DNA of 64,000 nt from Paenalcaligenes niemegkensis (GTDB lineage: Bacteria > Pseudomonadota > Gammaproteobacteria > Burkholderiales > Burkholderiaceae_B): positions 1 to 64,000 of the forward strand of contig NZ_JAKGCT010000002.1 of the NCBI RefSeq assembly GCF_022230885.1. Direction: 5' to 3'. This document shows, in pieces, positions 50,045-61,490 of this stretch. The notes under the pieces are model-generated. The model had not been told where the DNA came from and made no database searches. It worked only from the letters and a program-made list of their open reading frames with translations. Made by a program: the position numbers and the translations under genes. How positions within the stretch are numbered: the first letter of the stretch is position 1; every line of letters begins with the position of its first letter.

Positions 50045-50957
50045 CTAGTGGCTGCGGCCTACGATATAGTCAGCCAAATAGGCCAAATATTGTCCTGACT
50101 GCCCAAGTGGCCGAATTGCCAGACGCGCCTGCTCGTGCAACGAGGACAGGTATTGTCTGGCGGCGTCCATACCCATCAGTGAAACATACGTGGGCTTGTT
50201 ATTGCTGGCATCCTTGCCTGCTGTTTTGCCCAAAGTCTGAGTATCGGCCGTCACGTCAAGGATGTCATCCATGACCTGAAACCCCAGGCCCATCGCGTCA
50301 CCATAGTCGCTAAGCATTTGCCGTTGCGACGAGCTGGCTCCTGCTACCACCCCCTAACAAAATACTGGCCTTCAACATGGCACCCGTCTTCATGCGATGC
50401 ATAGCTTGCAATTGCGAGGAATCGAGCTGTTTGCCAACACTGTCACAATCGATTGCCTGGCCTCCAGCCATGCCTGAGCTGCCAGCCGCTCGGGCGAGGA
50501 CCGTAACAGACTGCACGACCAGGGCAGGAGCCACGGGCATAGTAGCCAGTAATTCGAAAGCCAAAGGCTGCAGTGCATCGCCCGCCAACATGGCGGTGGC
50601 CTCGTCAAATTTGATGTGCGTGGTTGGCTGCCCGCGGCGCAAGGTATCGTTATCCATACAAGGCAGGTCGTCATGCACCAGGGAGTATGCGTGAATCAAC
50701 TCAACTGCTGCCGCTGCATGATCCAGCGCTTTCCCCTGGGCCATGACTGAGGTACTGGCTTGCATAATGGCTTCACCTGCCCCATACACCAGTGCTCCCC
50801 GGATGCGCTTGCCGCCTCCGAGCACAGCATAGCGCATGGCCGAATGAAGTTTCTCCGGCTCGCTCCCTGCCTCGGGAAGAAGCTGGGCAAGCACGCTTTC
50901 AATATGCTGAACTTTGGCTGTCAGCCATTTATTATGATCAATGGTTATGGTGGGCAT
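50045..50957 (-). CDS. ispA: Farnesyl/geranyl diphosphate synthase, frameshifted
   Basis: Chain-elongating prenyltransferase that makes C10/C15 diphosphates. The first aspartate-rich motif is VHDDLPCMDND and the second QVMDDILDV. The frame breaks at the C5 run 50350-50354. Reading on requires either two more bases (KASILLGG then VVAGASSS, 304 residues) or one fewer. Spacing in the family favours two more. It sits between xseB and dxs, the classical order, and supplies farnesyl diphosphate that hpnCDE could use. Confidence 0.92.
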
Positions 50958-50959
50958 GC

Positions 50960-51217
50960 TTAATCCTCAGCATCATCAATGCCGCTAAGCGGACGCAACA
51001 ACTGGCCTTGCAGCACTTTGACCTGTTGCTCCGCCTGATCCAGCCGTTGCTGACACACTCGTGCCAGCTCAACGCCGCGCTGATACGACGTGATGGATTG
51101 CTCTAAGGGCAAGTCGCCACATTCCATTCTTTGTACAAGCGCTTCCAGCTCAGCAAGCGCCGACTCGTAGTCGCCAGGCAATGGCACCGGTGTAATAGGT
51201 GGGGTTTGGTCATTCAT
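50960..51217 (-). CDS. xseB: Exodeoxyribonuclease VII small subunit
   Basis: An 85-residue helical protein that binds XseA to form exonuclease VII for single-stranded DNA. It shows the XseB pattern YESALAELEALVQRMECGDLPLEQSI and YQRGVELARVCQQRLDQAEQQV. It starts the xseB-ispA-dxs unit, with two bases between its stop and the ispA start. Upstream (51218-51422) is 205 bases without a gene, presumably holding the promoter, which I could not identify. Confidence 0.93.
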   Translation of the reverse strand: MNDQTPPITPVPLPGDYESALAELEALVQRMECGDLPLEQSITSYQRGVELARVCQQRLDQAEQQVKVLQGQLLRPLSGIDDAED

Positions 51218-51422
51218 GAAATCGTCCTGATTTTTTTACGCACATATTCGACGGCGCAAACAATAGTCAAAATTGTACGGGTTTCGGCCATTTTAACGGC
51301 AACTTCACAAAGCACACCATGTGAAGACACAATAAGTAGAAGTTTAACGCTTAACTTCCAACGTTAACGTCTCAAAGGCCCGGCCGACGCCACGGGGCCC
51401 TTGAGACCTGCCTGTCTTATGA

Positions 51423-52289
51423 TTAGCCTTCTTTCGCCACTGGACGCTGGGAATCACTTACCCATTCGCTCCAGGAGCCCGGGTACAGTACCGAGCCTTT
51501 TAAGCCAGCCAGTTCCATGGCAAACAAGTTATGGCAGGCAGTGATACCCGAACCACATTGATGCACAACGTCCGATGGCTCTGTTTCGCCAAGCAAGGCC
51601 TCAAAATCAGCTTTTAGCTGTTCGGGCGTCTTGAATTTGCCATCGGCATTTAAGTTTTGTGTGTGGGGACGATTCAGCGCATCGGGAATGTGGCCCGCTA
51701 CAGGATCCATGGGCTCCACCTCTCCGCGGTAGCGCTCTGGGGCCCGCGCATCTACAACGGTGAAGCTCGGAGAACCCAGATTTGATAACAAGTCGTTTGC
51801 ACGCACCGTTGGCATCAGCGGCTTGCTAGGCACCGAGAGGCTCTGTATAACCTGAGCTTCCGTCAGGTGTGGTGAGCGCTCGCCACTTTCAGTTTTGCCG
51901 CCCGACTCCACCCACGCCTGCCACCCGCCGTCCAGTATAGCCACCGACTCATGCCCGAGCCACCGCAGCATCCACCAGAGTCGAGCCGCGAACAGACCAT
52001 TCGCGGCATCGTAAATAACCACCTGAGTACGAGAAGTAAGGCCTTGAGACCGCATCAATGCCGCAAATTCTCTACGGTCAGGGAGCAGGTGGCGGCCGTT
52101 GGTGCCGTCAGCATCTCCTGCCAACTGAGTTTCGTTATCTAAAAACAAAGCCCCGGGGATATGGCTTTCAAGGTAGGCAGCACGACCTGCCTCGTGATCC
52201 ATCAAATTGTGCCTGACATCGAATATCAACCAGCCGGATGGTGGACGGTGCTGCTGAAGGTCTTGGGGGCTAATTAAATATTTAAACAT
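51423..52289 (-). CDS. sseA: 3-mercaptopyruvate sulfurtransferase (SseA)
   Basis: Two-domain rhodanese-fold enzyme of 288 residues that moves sulfur from 3-mercaptopyruvate to thiol or cyanide acceptors. The active cysteine is at about 245 in QCGSGITACHN; the CGSG(V/I)TA form points to mercaptopyruvate rather than thiosulfate. The N-terminal domain lacks a catalytic cysteine, as usual. It lies 34 bases downstream of the DMT permease gene on the same strand. Confidence 0.9.
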   Translation of the reverse strand: MFKYLISPQDLQQHRPPSGWLIFDVRHNLMDHEAGRAAYLESHIPGALFLDNETQLAGDADGTNGRHLLPDRREFAALMRSQGLTSRTQVVIYDAANGLFAARLWWMLRWLGHESVAILDGGWQAWVESGGKTESGERSPHLTEAQVIQSLSVPSKPLMPTVRANDLLSNLGSPSFTVVDARAPERYRGEVEPMDPVAGHIPDALNRPHTQNLNADGKFKTPEQLKADFEALLGETEPSDVVHQCGSGITACHNLFAMELAGLKGSVLYPGSWSEWVSDSQRPVAKEG

Positions 52290-52323
52290 GATGCTCCTTG
52301 ATGGGGTTCACTGCGGCCTCTGA

Positions 52324-53198
52324 CTACTCGGTAGTTGCTTTACGCCGCATAAGTTTATCTTCGCTGTAGGTACGCCAGAGAGAAATCATTCCTGAAGCGA
52401 TTATCAATGCCATGCCCGCCCACGCTATGGGGTCTGGAACATCGCCCCAGAAAGTGATGCCAAGCAGAGCTGCAAAAATAATGGTGGTATATTGCAGGGC
52501 TGCCGTCAACAAGGCAGAACCCAGGCCAAAAGCGCGGGTCATTGCCAGTTGCCCCACAAAGCCCGATGCGCCAACGCCAAATAAAGACAAGCTGCCTTGC
52601 CAGCCTACGGCTTGCCATCCCAACAAAGCCAAGCCTACAAAGCTGGTCAGGCATACAAAACACGAAAACAGAAAGACTGTTCGCCATTCAGGTTCGCCAA
52701 GACGCCCAAGTTCGCGCACCTGCATCATTGCGACAGCCGAAAAAGCGCCAGCACATAAGCCCACCATGGCAGCTAGCCACTCGTCATCACCGATATTGGG
52801 ACGAAGTATAGCGACCACACCACAAAAGCCTAGCAAAACAGCCAGTATTCGTATTGGGTCTCGCTGGGTTCCCCCCAGAACAGCATCCATACGCCAATAA
52901 AAAGAGGCGCGGTATAAGTGAGACTGACTGACGTTGAAAGACTTAATACCGTCAACGAGAAAAAGCCCATCCACATCGAGCTTACGCCAAACAGATTACG
53001 CAATATATGGACTTTCCAGCTAGGCGGACGCAATGAGCGTTGACGCAGCTTGGCCCACACCACAATAAACACGACTGATGGCAGGCCTCGAAATAAAACA
53101 ATTTGAGCCAAATTCGCATCGAACTCTGAGGATACCTTGATACAGGCCCCCATGATGGCGAACATCGCGCACGCCAACAACATCCATAACGATTGCAT
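52324..53198 (-). CDS. DMT-superfamily (EamA) permease, frameshifted
   Basis: Inner-membrane transporter with about ten transmembrane helices in two EamA repeats. The frame breaks at the C6 run 52871-52876: the N-terminal part ends at LFIGVWMLFWG and resumes at GTQRDPIRILAVLLGF. One added base restores 291 residues, the usual size. The substrate is unknown; EamA members export amino acids, metabolites or nucleotides. It is divergent from htpX. Confidence 0.87.
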
Positions 53199-53393
53199 TT
53201 AACTATCCCGCTGGAACGGAAAGAAAGAAGTAAAGAACTAGAACTATACTCCGCGTAGTCAGTAATAAAGACCACGTATGCGTTTAAACTACTCTACTTT
53301 AGTCAGTTTCTGCCCATAAGCGGCTAAAACCATTTGGAACTGACCGCTCCCTGGGCGGTCTTATCTCATTCTGCAACAGCACGGAAATCAGTA

Positions 53394-54266
53394 ATGACAC
53401 GCATTCTATTATTTCTTGCCACCAACATGGCCGTTATGTTGGTGCTTAGTTTCTCCATGAACGTTCTGGGCATCGGCCGATACCTGACGGCCGAAGGAAT
53501 TAACCCAGGAAGCCTGCTTGTCTTCTCAGCGATCATTGGTTTTACCGGCGCTATTTTTTCGCTGCTGATCAGCAAATGGATGGCTAAGCGCTCCACCGGA
53601 GCGCGTGTCATCGACCCACAGGCTCCAAGCAGCCCTCAAGAGGCGTGGTTAGTCGACACCGTGCATCAACTGGCTGACAGAGCTGGCATCGGCCGCCCTG
53701 AGGTTGCCATTTACGATGGAGCCCCCAACGCCTTTGCCACGGGAGCCTTTAAAAATGATTCTCTTGTAGCGGTTTCCACCGGGCTACTTCAAAGCATGAG
53801 CGAAGAAGAGGTCATGGCCGTATTGGGCCACGAGGTAGCCCACATCGCTAACGGCGACATGGTTACCCTGACGCTCATACAAGGGGTGGTCAATACCTTC
53901 GTCATTTTCTTCGCCCGCCTGGTGGGTTACTTTGTAGACCGGGTGCTGCTGAAAAACGAGCGTGGTTTCGGCATTGGCTACTATGTCACCACCATCGCCT
54001 GTGAAATCGTTTTCGGGCTACTGGCTTCTATTATCGTGGCCTGGTTTTCTCGCCGCCGCGAATTCCGCGCCGATGCAGGCTCCGCTCAGCTGTTAGGTTC
54101 GGGCACTCCCATGATTCGTGCCCTTGCCCGGCTTGGTAATGTGGAAGCCGGAGAACTGCCCAAGGCATTTGAATCCTCCGGTATATCGGGTGGCCGCAGC
54201 CTTGGTGCCCTATTCGCCTCGCATCCTCCTATAGAACAGCGAATTGCAGCGCTTAAACACTCCTGA
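53394..54266 (+). CDS. htpX: Membrane zinc metalloprotease HtpX
   Basis: Inner-membrane protease that, with FtsH, removes misfolded membrane proteins. The 290-residue protein has two N-terminal membrane helices, the catalytic zinc motif HEVAH at 146-150, two more helices (about 155-220), and the third zinc ligand in [18 protein letters not shown]. The ATG at 53394 gives [16 protein letters not shown], the family start. A small hairpin (53342-53360) lies 34 bases upstream; no sigma32 promoter was seen. Confidence 0.94.
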   Translation: MTRILLFLATNMAVMLVLSFSMNVLGIGRYLTAEGINPGSLLVFSAIIGFTGAIFSLLISKWMAKRSTGARVIDPQAPSSPQEAWLVDTVHQLADRAGIGRPEVAIYDGAPNAFATGAFKNDSLVAVSTGLLQSMSEEEVMAVLGHEVAHIANGDMVTLTLIQGVVNTFVIFFARLVGYFVDRVLLKNERGFGIGYYVTTIACEIVFGLLASIIVAWFSRRREFRADAGSAQLLGSGTPMIRALARLGNVEAGELPKAFESSGISGGRSLGALFASHPPIEQRIAALKHS

Positions 54267-54334
54267 GCTCTTTTAAAACACAGTCCGGCAAGCATCGCTG
54301 CTAAGCCGAAGCCGCATGCGTTATTATTAACAGC

Positions 54335-55994
54335 ATGAAAGAAATTTCGGTTCTTCTCGACTTCGGCGGCTATATAGCCCTACTGCTGTGGGGTGTACAC
54401 ATGGTGCAAACCGGTGTACAGCGCGCTTTCGGCTCTGCTCTGGGCGTGTGGCTAGGACGAGCTCTGGGGCGTCGTATACGGGCCTTTTTCGCGGGCCTGG
54501 CGATTACCTCGGCGCTGCAAAGCAGTACTGCTGCCGGATTAATGATCACTGGCTTTGCTTCTGGTGGCCTGGTCGCCCTGGTTCCGGGCTTGGCGGCCAT
54601 GCTGGGCGCTAACGTCGGCACCACTATTATTGTTCAGTTGCTCTCATTCAAGCTTACCGCCCTGGCTCCAGGGCTAATTTTGCTTGGTGTGTGGATGTTC
54701 AGGTCGCAGAAAACAGGAAGCAAACGCGATTTAGGCCGTGTTTTTATAGGACTGGGCCTGCTGCTGCTATCACTGCATGCCTTAGTCGCACTTTTTGATC
54801 CTATCCACGATGCACAGCTTCTGCGCGTCATATTAAGCGCCTTGGCTGATGCCCCCTCACAGGCTTGCTTCTGGCTACAGCACTGACCTGGGCGGCACAC
54901 TCCAGCGTCGCCGTAGTTGTATTGATTATGTCCTTGGCCAGCCATCAACTGGTTACAGCCGAACTGACCTATGCATTGGTATTGGGCGCAAACCTGGGTA
55001 CGGCTATTAATCCGGTTTTTGAAGGTACCCGAGATAACAATCCGGCCAGCCGCCGATTGCCTCTCGGTAACTTGGGTACCCGCGTCATAGGTTGCCTGTT
55101 CGGAATGGCGCTGCTTCCCTGGATTCCGACCATTATGTCACTGTTCACCAGTGATTCCGCCCGTGCCGTCGCCAACTTCCATACCTTTTTCAATCTGGCA
55201 ATTGCCGTACTTTTTTGCCGCTTCTGCGTCCCTATGCAAAGCTGCTGACACGGTATCTGCCACGCAAAGCCGATCAAGACGACCCATCTAAACCTATGTA
55301 TCTGGAAGACTCCGCTCGGGAAGTTCCTCCGGTAGCAATTGCCAATGCGGCTCGCGAGGCCTTGCGCATGTCAGATATGCTGCAGACCATGTTGAATCTG
55401 TCTCGCTCGTCGCTAAGTAATGGCAATGCGCAAAGCATTAACCATGCTCGTTACATCAATACGGCAATATCCAGGCTTGATAACCTCATCACCGAATATC
55501 TGGCTCTGCTGGAGCAAGAAAACCTCAGTTCTTCCGACACACGCAACCTGGAAGGCGTCATCAACTTCTCATCCAATATTGCCCATGCTGCGAGTATCTG
55601 CGTCAGCGGTCTGCTGGCACATGCGTCGCAGCTACGCCGTCATGCCTGGGCACTAAGCAATGAGCAGCAAGATGAGTTAAGTGCGGTCATGGACCGGCTC
55701 ATCCGAAACCAGCGCCAGGCTTCCGCACTGTTCATGGCTGAAGACTTGAAAACAGCCCGTTACCTGGCCTTCGAAAAAGATCATTTTCGTGATATTGAAA
55801 CCAGTGCCGCCGAACGCTATATGAAAAACATTAAGGCAGGCCAAATTGACACGGCAGACATTGGCTCGTTATATCTGGAAATTCTCCGCGATATCAAAGC
55901 GATCAATTCGCATTTGGTAGGTGCCGCCGCCTACCCTATCTTGGCCAAGCATAACGAATTGCTGCCTAACCGGCTTCGCATCAGAGACGATTAA
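54335..55994 (+). CDS. Na/Pi cotransporter family protein (PhoU-like C terminus), two frameshifts
   Basis: Membrane transporter related to sodium-phosphate cotransporters, with the paired QSSTAAGLM and GANVGTTI / GANLGTAINPV motifs, about eight transmembrane helices, and a cytoplasmic PhoU-like helical domain (about 310-553). Breaks are at the C5 run 54852-54856 and the T6 run 55211-55216; one base added at each restores ADAPLTGLLLATALTW and AIAVLFLPLLRPYAKLL, for 553 residues. This suggests phosphate uptake independent of Pst, but the substrate is inferred from the family. Confidence 0.9.
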
Positions 55995-56015
55995 ACCGTT
56001 TAAGCAGCACCATGA

Positions 56016-56046
56016 AAACAGGGGCCCTGACAAATGGCCCCTGTTT
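56016..56046. terminator. Terminator between Na/Pi gene and polA
   Basis: An 11-base-pair stem (56016-56026 with 56036-56046, core ACAGGGGCC with GGCCCCTGT) and a nine-base loop, with short A and T runs on both sides. It serves the two convergent genes. Confidence 0.8.
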
Positions 56047-56079
56047 CTTCAGAGTGCTGCCCCGCCAAACTACGTGCTT

Positions 56080-58874
56080 TTAGTGCGCCTGCCCCCAGTT
56101 ACTTCCTTCGCCTACCTCTGAGGTAAGCGGTACATCCAGTGAAGCGACTTCTCCCATCAGCCTCGGGAGCTCAGCCTTTAGAAGGGCAACCTCGTCTTCT
56201 GGCACATCAAAAACCAGCTCATCGTGCACCTGCATTACCATCAGTGTCTTGAGTTTTTTCTGCTCTAGCCAATCCTGAACGGCCACCATCGCCTTTTTGA
56301 TCAGGTCGGCCGCTGTACCCTGCATGGGAGCGTTAATAGCGGCTCGTTCTGCTGCCGCAGTACGGGCGCCCCGAGCGCCTTTTAGTTCGGGGAAAGATAG
56401 GCGTCTACCGAAAACGGTCTCTACGTAGCCCTGCTCTTTGGCCACAACCTTAATTCGTTCCATGTACTCGGCCACACCGGGGTAACGCGCAAAATAACGA
56501 TCAATATAGGCTTTTGCCGCGCTACGTGTAATTCCTATGTTATTAGCAAGGCCAAATTCGCCCATGCCATAGATCAGTCCGAAGTTAATGGCTTTCGCGG
56601 CATTACGCTGATCAGCAGTGACTTCGTCCGGGCTGACCCCAAAAACCTCGGCCGCCGTGGCTCTGTGCACATCACCGCCTTCAGCGAAAACGCGTATCAG
56701 ATTCTGGTCACCCGATACATGTGCCATGATGCGAAGCTCGATCTGTGAGTAATCGGCCGAAACAATCTTGCCTAATGAGGAAACAAAAGCATCGCGTACT
56801 CGTCGGCCCTCTGCTGTACGTACGGGGATATTCTGCAGGTTCGGGTCTGACGACGCCAATCGACCCGTGATCACCGCAGCTTGCGCGTAGCGGGTATGCA
56901 CACGTCCGGTTTTGGCATTAACCATACGAGGTAATTTATCGGTATAGGTTGACTTCAGCTTTGCGATACTACGATGCTCTAGCAATAGCTTGGGCAAAGG
57001 ATAATCTTGTGCAAGGGTAGTTAAGACGGCTTCGTCCGTCGAAGGCGCGCCGCTGGCGGTTTTACGCACTACGGGCAGTTGCATGCGATCAAACAATATT
57101 TCACCCACCTGTTTGGGAGAATTCATATTGAAGGGCTGGCCCGCTAATTCGTAAGCCTTTTCTTCAAGGCCTAACAGTCGCTCACCCAGACCGTGACTTT
57201 GCTTGTGCAGTACATCACTATCAATGGCCACACCGTTTCTTTCGATAATAGTCAGGACCCTTGATGTGGCCACCTCTAGCGCATAGGTGGCTTCCAGACC
57301 TTCATGGGCCGCTATCAAGGGACGCAGCACCTGATGCAGACGCAGCGTCAGATCGGCATCTTCCGAGGCATAATGTGTGGCCAGATCGACAGCGACCTCG
57401 TCAAAACATATTTGCTTGGCGCCCTTGCCGCAGATCTCTTCGTATGGGGTACCAGTAACCCCAAGCCAGCGCTGAGCCACATCTTGCATGTTCACACGTA
57501 AATGCGACTCGAGTACGTAAGCCTGCAGCATAGTGTCTTCTTCAATGCCTTTTAAGCCAATGTCTTCAGACAAAAACACATGTGCATCGTATTTGGCATT
57601 GTGCAGAACCTTGGCATGCTTATCGGATGTGAGCCACGGCTTTAGCTTCGCGAGCACCTGTTGCTTATCAAGCTGAGGCCCCACATCGTAACCACGATGC
57701 GCCAGGGGAATATAGCAGGCCTGCCCTGCCTCTACACAAAGTGACAAACCCACCAGGCTGGCTTGCAAAGGATCAAGGGAAGTGGTCTCGGTATCAAGGG
57801 CAGTGAGCTCTGCCGCCTGGATTTTATCTATCCATTTATCAAGCGCTTCCCAAGTGGTTACGCTTTCATAGTGAATCAGCTCTGGTGACACAACAGCCAT
57901 TGGCTGAGGGGCTGCAGGCCCATAAGAAGAAGTGGATACCGTCTCTGTATTGGGACTGCTGCCGACGGTGGAACCGGGTTTTACCGCACGCGAATCTTGC
58001 TGCGGAATGCGGTCAGGGTCGCCGCTAAGTTCTCGCAGCCACGAACGAAAACCGTAATCGTCATACAGCTTGATCAGGGTATCGGAATCCAGAGCCAGTG
58101 GTTTAAGCGAGTCCAGCCCGGGAATCAGGTCATCAATTTCGCAGTCCAGCTTCACGGTGACCAACTGCCGTGTGAGATCAAATCGCGGAATAAAATCACG
58201 CAAGTTCTGACCCGCCACACCTTTGATCTTATCGGCATTAAGAATTAGCTCGGCCAAGGTTCCATATTCTGTTAACCATTTTGCTGCTGTTTTAGGGCCA
58301 ACTTTCGGTACACCTGGAATATTGTCAGAGGTATCCCCGATCAGCATCAGATAATCAATAATTTGATCCGGCCGCACCCCATAGCGATCGATCACACCCT
58401 GGACATCCTGGCGCTCGTTATTCATGGTGTTGATGAGTTCAACGTGCTCATTGACCAGTTGTGCCAGATCTTTATCGCCAGTGGAAACAATGGTGTGCAC
58501 ACCATGCCCGGTAGCCCGCACCGCGAGTGTGCCGATAATATCATCGGCCTCGACACCCGGCGTGCAGATGACGGGCCAGCCAAGGGCCTTTACCGCCTGG
58601 TGTATAGGTACTATTTGTGACGCGAGATCAGTTGGCATCGAAGCCCGGTTAGCTTTATAGTCACTAAAGAGCTCGTCTCTGAAAGTCTCCCCTTGGCATC
58701 AAATACACAAGCCATGTAGTCGGGCGAATAGTCCTGCAGTATTTTGCGCATCATCGAGATTACGCCATAAAGGGCGCCAGTAGGTTCTCCACGAGCATTT
58801 CGTAGATCTGGCATAGCGTGATACGCTCGATACAAGTAGCTGGATCCATCAACTAGCAACAAGGTTTTTTTCAT
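56080..58874 (-). CDS. polA: DNA polymerase I, frameshifted
   Basis: Repair polymerase that removes RNA primers and fills gaps. It contains a 5'-3' exonuclease domain (start [19 protein letters not shown]), a 3'-5' proofreading domain whose first motif [10 protein letters not shown] keeps both acidic residues, and the polymerase with [28 protein letters not shown] and [12 protein letters not shown]. The frame breaks near the start at the C4 run 58689-58692; one added base gives [19 protein letters not shown] and 931 residues, as in E. coli. Its start codon overlaps that of the divergent LOG gene. Confidence 0.95.
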
Positions 58875-59552
58875 GTCTAACAATAAAATTATTCGTTTAC
58901 CGGCTTCGGAACAAATTCCGACAATATCGGCTGAACTACAACACGCAGCAGATACCCTGCAAGAAGTAGGCTTTGGTATCAGCGTATTTGGTAGTGCCCG
59001 AATTCCGCCAAATCATAAATATTACAAGCTAGCACAAGATTTAGGTAAGCGATTAGCCGAAGCCGGTCTTATGTTGATCGCCGGGGTGGCCCTGGCCTGA
59101 TGGAAGCTGCCAACAAAGGCGCCTTCGAGTCTGGTGGGCGCAGCGTAGGATTAAATATTCGCCTACCCCGCGAGACCAGCAACAACCAATATCAAACCCA
59201 CAGTCTGCAATTCGAGTACTTTTACTCTAGAAAAGCGACGTTCTTTATGCACAGCTCGGCGTATATTGCTTTGCCAGGCGGCTTTGGTACGTTAGACGAG
59301 CTGTTTGAAGTCATGACTTTGGTACAAACTCGAAAATTACCGCCCGCACCTATTGTACTGATGGGAACCGAGTTCTGGGGTGGCTTAATCGACTGGATCA
59401 AAGCCCAACTTGTAACGAACCAGCTAATCTCGCCTGATGACCTCAACCTGCTGACTATTACTGATGACTTGGGCGAAGTCATGAAAGTTATGAATGAATG
59501 CTGCTCGCAGTTTTCCGTACAGCCCGACTGCGAGCCTGCCCTGCCACAATAG
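58873..59552 (+). CDS. LOG-family TIGR00730 Rossmann protein, frameshifted
   Basis: Lysine-decarboxylase-like (LOG) family protein, a nucleotide 5'-monophosphate phosphoribohydrolase in characterised members. It shows [12 protein letters not shown], a PGG motif in [22 protein letters not shown], and [17 protein letters not shown]. The frame breaks at the G4 run 59093-59096; one added G gives [20 protein letters not shown], with the family GGGPGLM motif, and 226 residues. AAGG lies eight bases before the ATG, inside the opposite gene polA. Function in this organism is not known. Confidence 0.9.
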
Positions 59553-59612
59553 GCTCCAGCCGGCTGAAATAGTCACACAGCTTCACTTCGCCACAAAAAT
59601 CCAACCTGCCAA

Positions 59613-59643
59613 AAAAAGCTCCTGATAAAATCAGGAGCTTTTT
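59613..59643. terminator. Bidirectional terminator, LOG gene / typA
   Basis: A perfect 14-base-pair stem (59613-59626 with 59630-59643, AAAAAGCTCCTGAT and complement) and a three-base loop; A and T runs allow function in both directions between convergent genes. Confidence 0.88.
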
Positions 59644-59675
59644 CGTTTTCCAGCTTAAGAGCTATTAGCCAGGCA

Positions 59676-61490
59676 TCAATCGCGTAGACTGCGGCGGCGC
59701 TCGTGCTCTTTCAGGTAACGCTTACGCAGGCGTATAGACTTAGGTGTCACTTCAACCAGTTCGTCGTCATCAATAAAGTCAACAGCATACTCTAGTGTTA
59801 AACGAATTGGAGTGATCAAATCTACGTGCTCATCTTTACCGGAAGAGCGGACATTCGTGAGCTTCTTTTCACGAATCGGATTAACGATCAAGTCGTTGTC
59901 ACGGCTGTGAATACCAATAATCATGCCTTCGTATACAGGATCATTAGGCGACACAAACATTTTTCCGCGCTCTTGCAGCTTCCAGATAGCATAGGCCACA
60001 GCCTCGCCATCGTCCTGACTTATCAGAACACCGTTACGGCGTTCACCGACAGAGCCTTCACGCAGGGGCTTGTATTCGTCAAAGATATGACTCATCAAGC
60101 CAGTACCGCGTGTAAGAGTCATGAAGTCTCCCTGGAATCCGATCAGTCCACGTGCCGGAATACGGTACTCAAGGCGCGTACGACCACGACCATCGGGTTG
60201 CATATCCAGCAAATCACCGCGACGACGTCCCAGCTCTTCCATAACGCCACCCTGATGACCGTCTTCAATATCGACAGTCAGCAGTTCGAAAGGCTCTTGT
60301 TTAACGCCATCGACTTCTTTGATCAGTACCTGAGGACGCGATACAGCCAGCTCGAAGCCTTCACGTCGCATGTTCTCAAGCAAAATCGTCAAGTGCAGCT
60401 CACCGCGGCCACAAACTTCAAATACGGTGTCATCGCCAGTGCTGTTAACGCGCAACGCCACATTTGATTTAAGCTCAAGGTCCAAACGGTCACGAATTTG
60501 ACGGCTGGTAATAAACTTGCCTTCACGACCTGCCAGTGGGGAAGCGTTAACCATGAAGTTCATGGTTAATGTAGGCTCGTCGATATGCAGTAAAGGCAGC
60601 GCTTCCTGATGATCGACTTCGGTGATCGTGCAGCCAATACCAATTTCGTCTATACCGTTAATCAAAACAATATCACCCGCTTCAGCTTCTGGCACTTGCT
60701 GGCGATCCACGCCCTTGAAGGTCAACACCTGGTTGATGTGGCCTTTGATCGGCTCACCCTCAGGGCCAAACTTCACAATGACGTTTTGACCTGCCTTGAC
60801 GCGGCCACGGTTAACGCGACCCACGCCAATCTTACCCACGTACGTGCTGTAATCCAGCGAACAGATCTGTAGCTGCAAAGGGCCATCTGGATCGTCATCG
60901 CGCTGTGGCACATGTTCCAGAATTGCCCGGAACAAATGGCTCATATCGCCGGACCGGATATCATCGGTGGGGCCAGCATAACCAGCCAGACCGGATGCAT
61001 AGACAATAGGGAAATCCAGTTGCTCTTCGGTGGCGCCCAACTTATCAAACAAGTCGAAGGTTTCGTTTACCGCAAAGTCAGGACGAGCGCCGGGACGATC
61101 GATTTTGTTGACGACCACAATAGGCTTTAAGCCAAGCTCAAGAGCCTTGCGTGTCACGAAACGCGTTTGGGGCATAGGCCCTTCAACTGCGTCTACCAGC
61201 AACAACACGCCGTCAACCATCGACAGCACACGTTCAACTTCGCCGCCGAAATCGGCGTGACCGGGTGTGTCAATAATATTGATGTGCGTACCTTCGAACT
61301 CGGCCGCACAGTTTTTGGCCAAAATGGTGATGCCGCGCTCTTTCTCGATATCACCAGAGTCCATGACTCGATCGCTAACGTGCTCGTTAGCACGGAACGT
61401 GCCTGACTGTCTTAATAACTGATCAACCAGGGTAGTTTTACCGTGGTCTACGTGGGCAATAATTGCCACATTGCGCAATGCGCGACTCAT
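59676..61490 (-). CDS. typA: GTPase TypA/BipA
   Basis: Ribosome-associated translational GTPase of 604 residues, involved in 50S assembly and stress adaptation. It has the G1 motif [15 protein letters not shown] near 14, switch I and G2 in [37 protein letters not shown]-like domains III and V, and the BipA-specific C terminus. The frame is intact. Its start overlaps the truB stop by four bases. Confidence 0.96.
   Translation of the reverse strand: MSRALRNVAIIAHVDHGKTTLVDQLLRQSGTFRANEHVSDRVMDSGDIEKERGITILAKNCAAEFEGTHINIIDTPGHADFGGEVERVLSMVDGVLLLVDAVEGPMPQTRFVTRKALELGLKPIVVVNKIDRPGARPDFAVNETFDLFDKLGATEEQLDFPIVYASGLAGYAGPTDDIRSGDMSHLFRAILEHVPQRDDDPDGPLQLQICSLDYSTYVGKIGVGRVNRGRVKAGQNVIVKFGPEGEPIKGHINQVLTFKGVDRQQVPEAEAGDIVLINGIDEIGIGCTITEVDHQEALPLLHIDEPTLTMNFMVNASPLAGREGKFITSRQIRDRLDLELKSNVALRVNSTGDDTVFEVCGRGELHLTILLENMRREGFELAVSRPQVLIKEVDGVKQEPFELLTVDIEDGHQGGVMEELGRRRGDLLDMQPDGRGRTRLEYRIPARGLIGFQGDFMTLTRGTGLMSHIFDEYKPLREGSVGERRNGVLISQDDGEAVAYAIWKLQERGKMFVSPNDPVYEGMIIGIHSRDNDLIVNPIREKKLTNVRSSGKDEHVDLITPIRLTLEYAVDFIDDDELVEVTPKSIRLRKRYLKEHERRRSLRD

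Noticed and set aside
51360..51412. Hairpin CTCAAAGG...CCTTGAG as the sseA terminator
   Set aside because: The stem is imperfect with a long loop and there is no T tract after it on the sseA strand.
54335..55994. Separate genes for transporter halves and a free PhoU-like protein
   Set aside because: Both junctions are single-base homopolymer breaks and the joined protein matches the Na/Pi-PhoU fusion family.
10391..59552. Phase variation by slipped-strand mispairing at the G/C runs
   Set aside because: The runs are short (4-6) and hit many essential housekeeping genes at once, with one common direction of error; sequencing undercall is the simpler cause.
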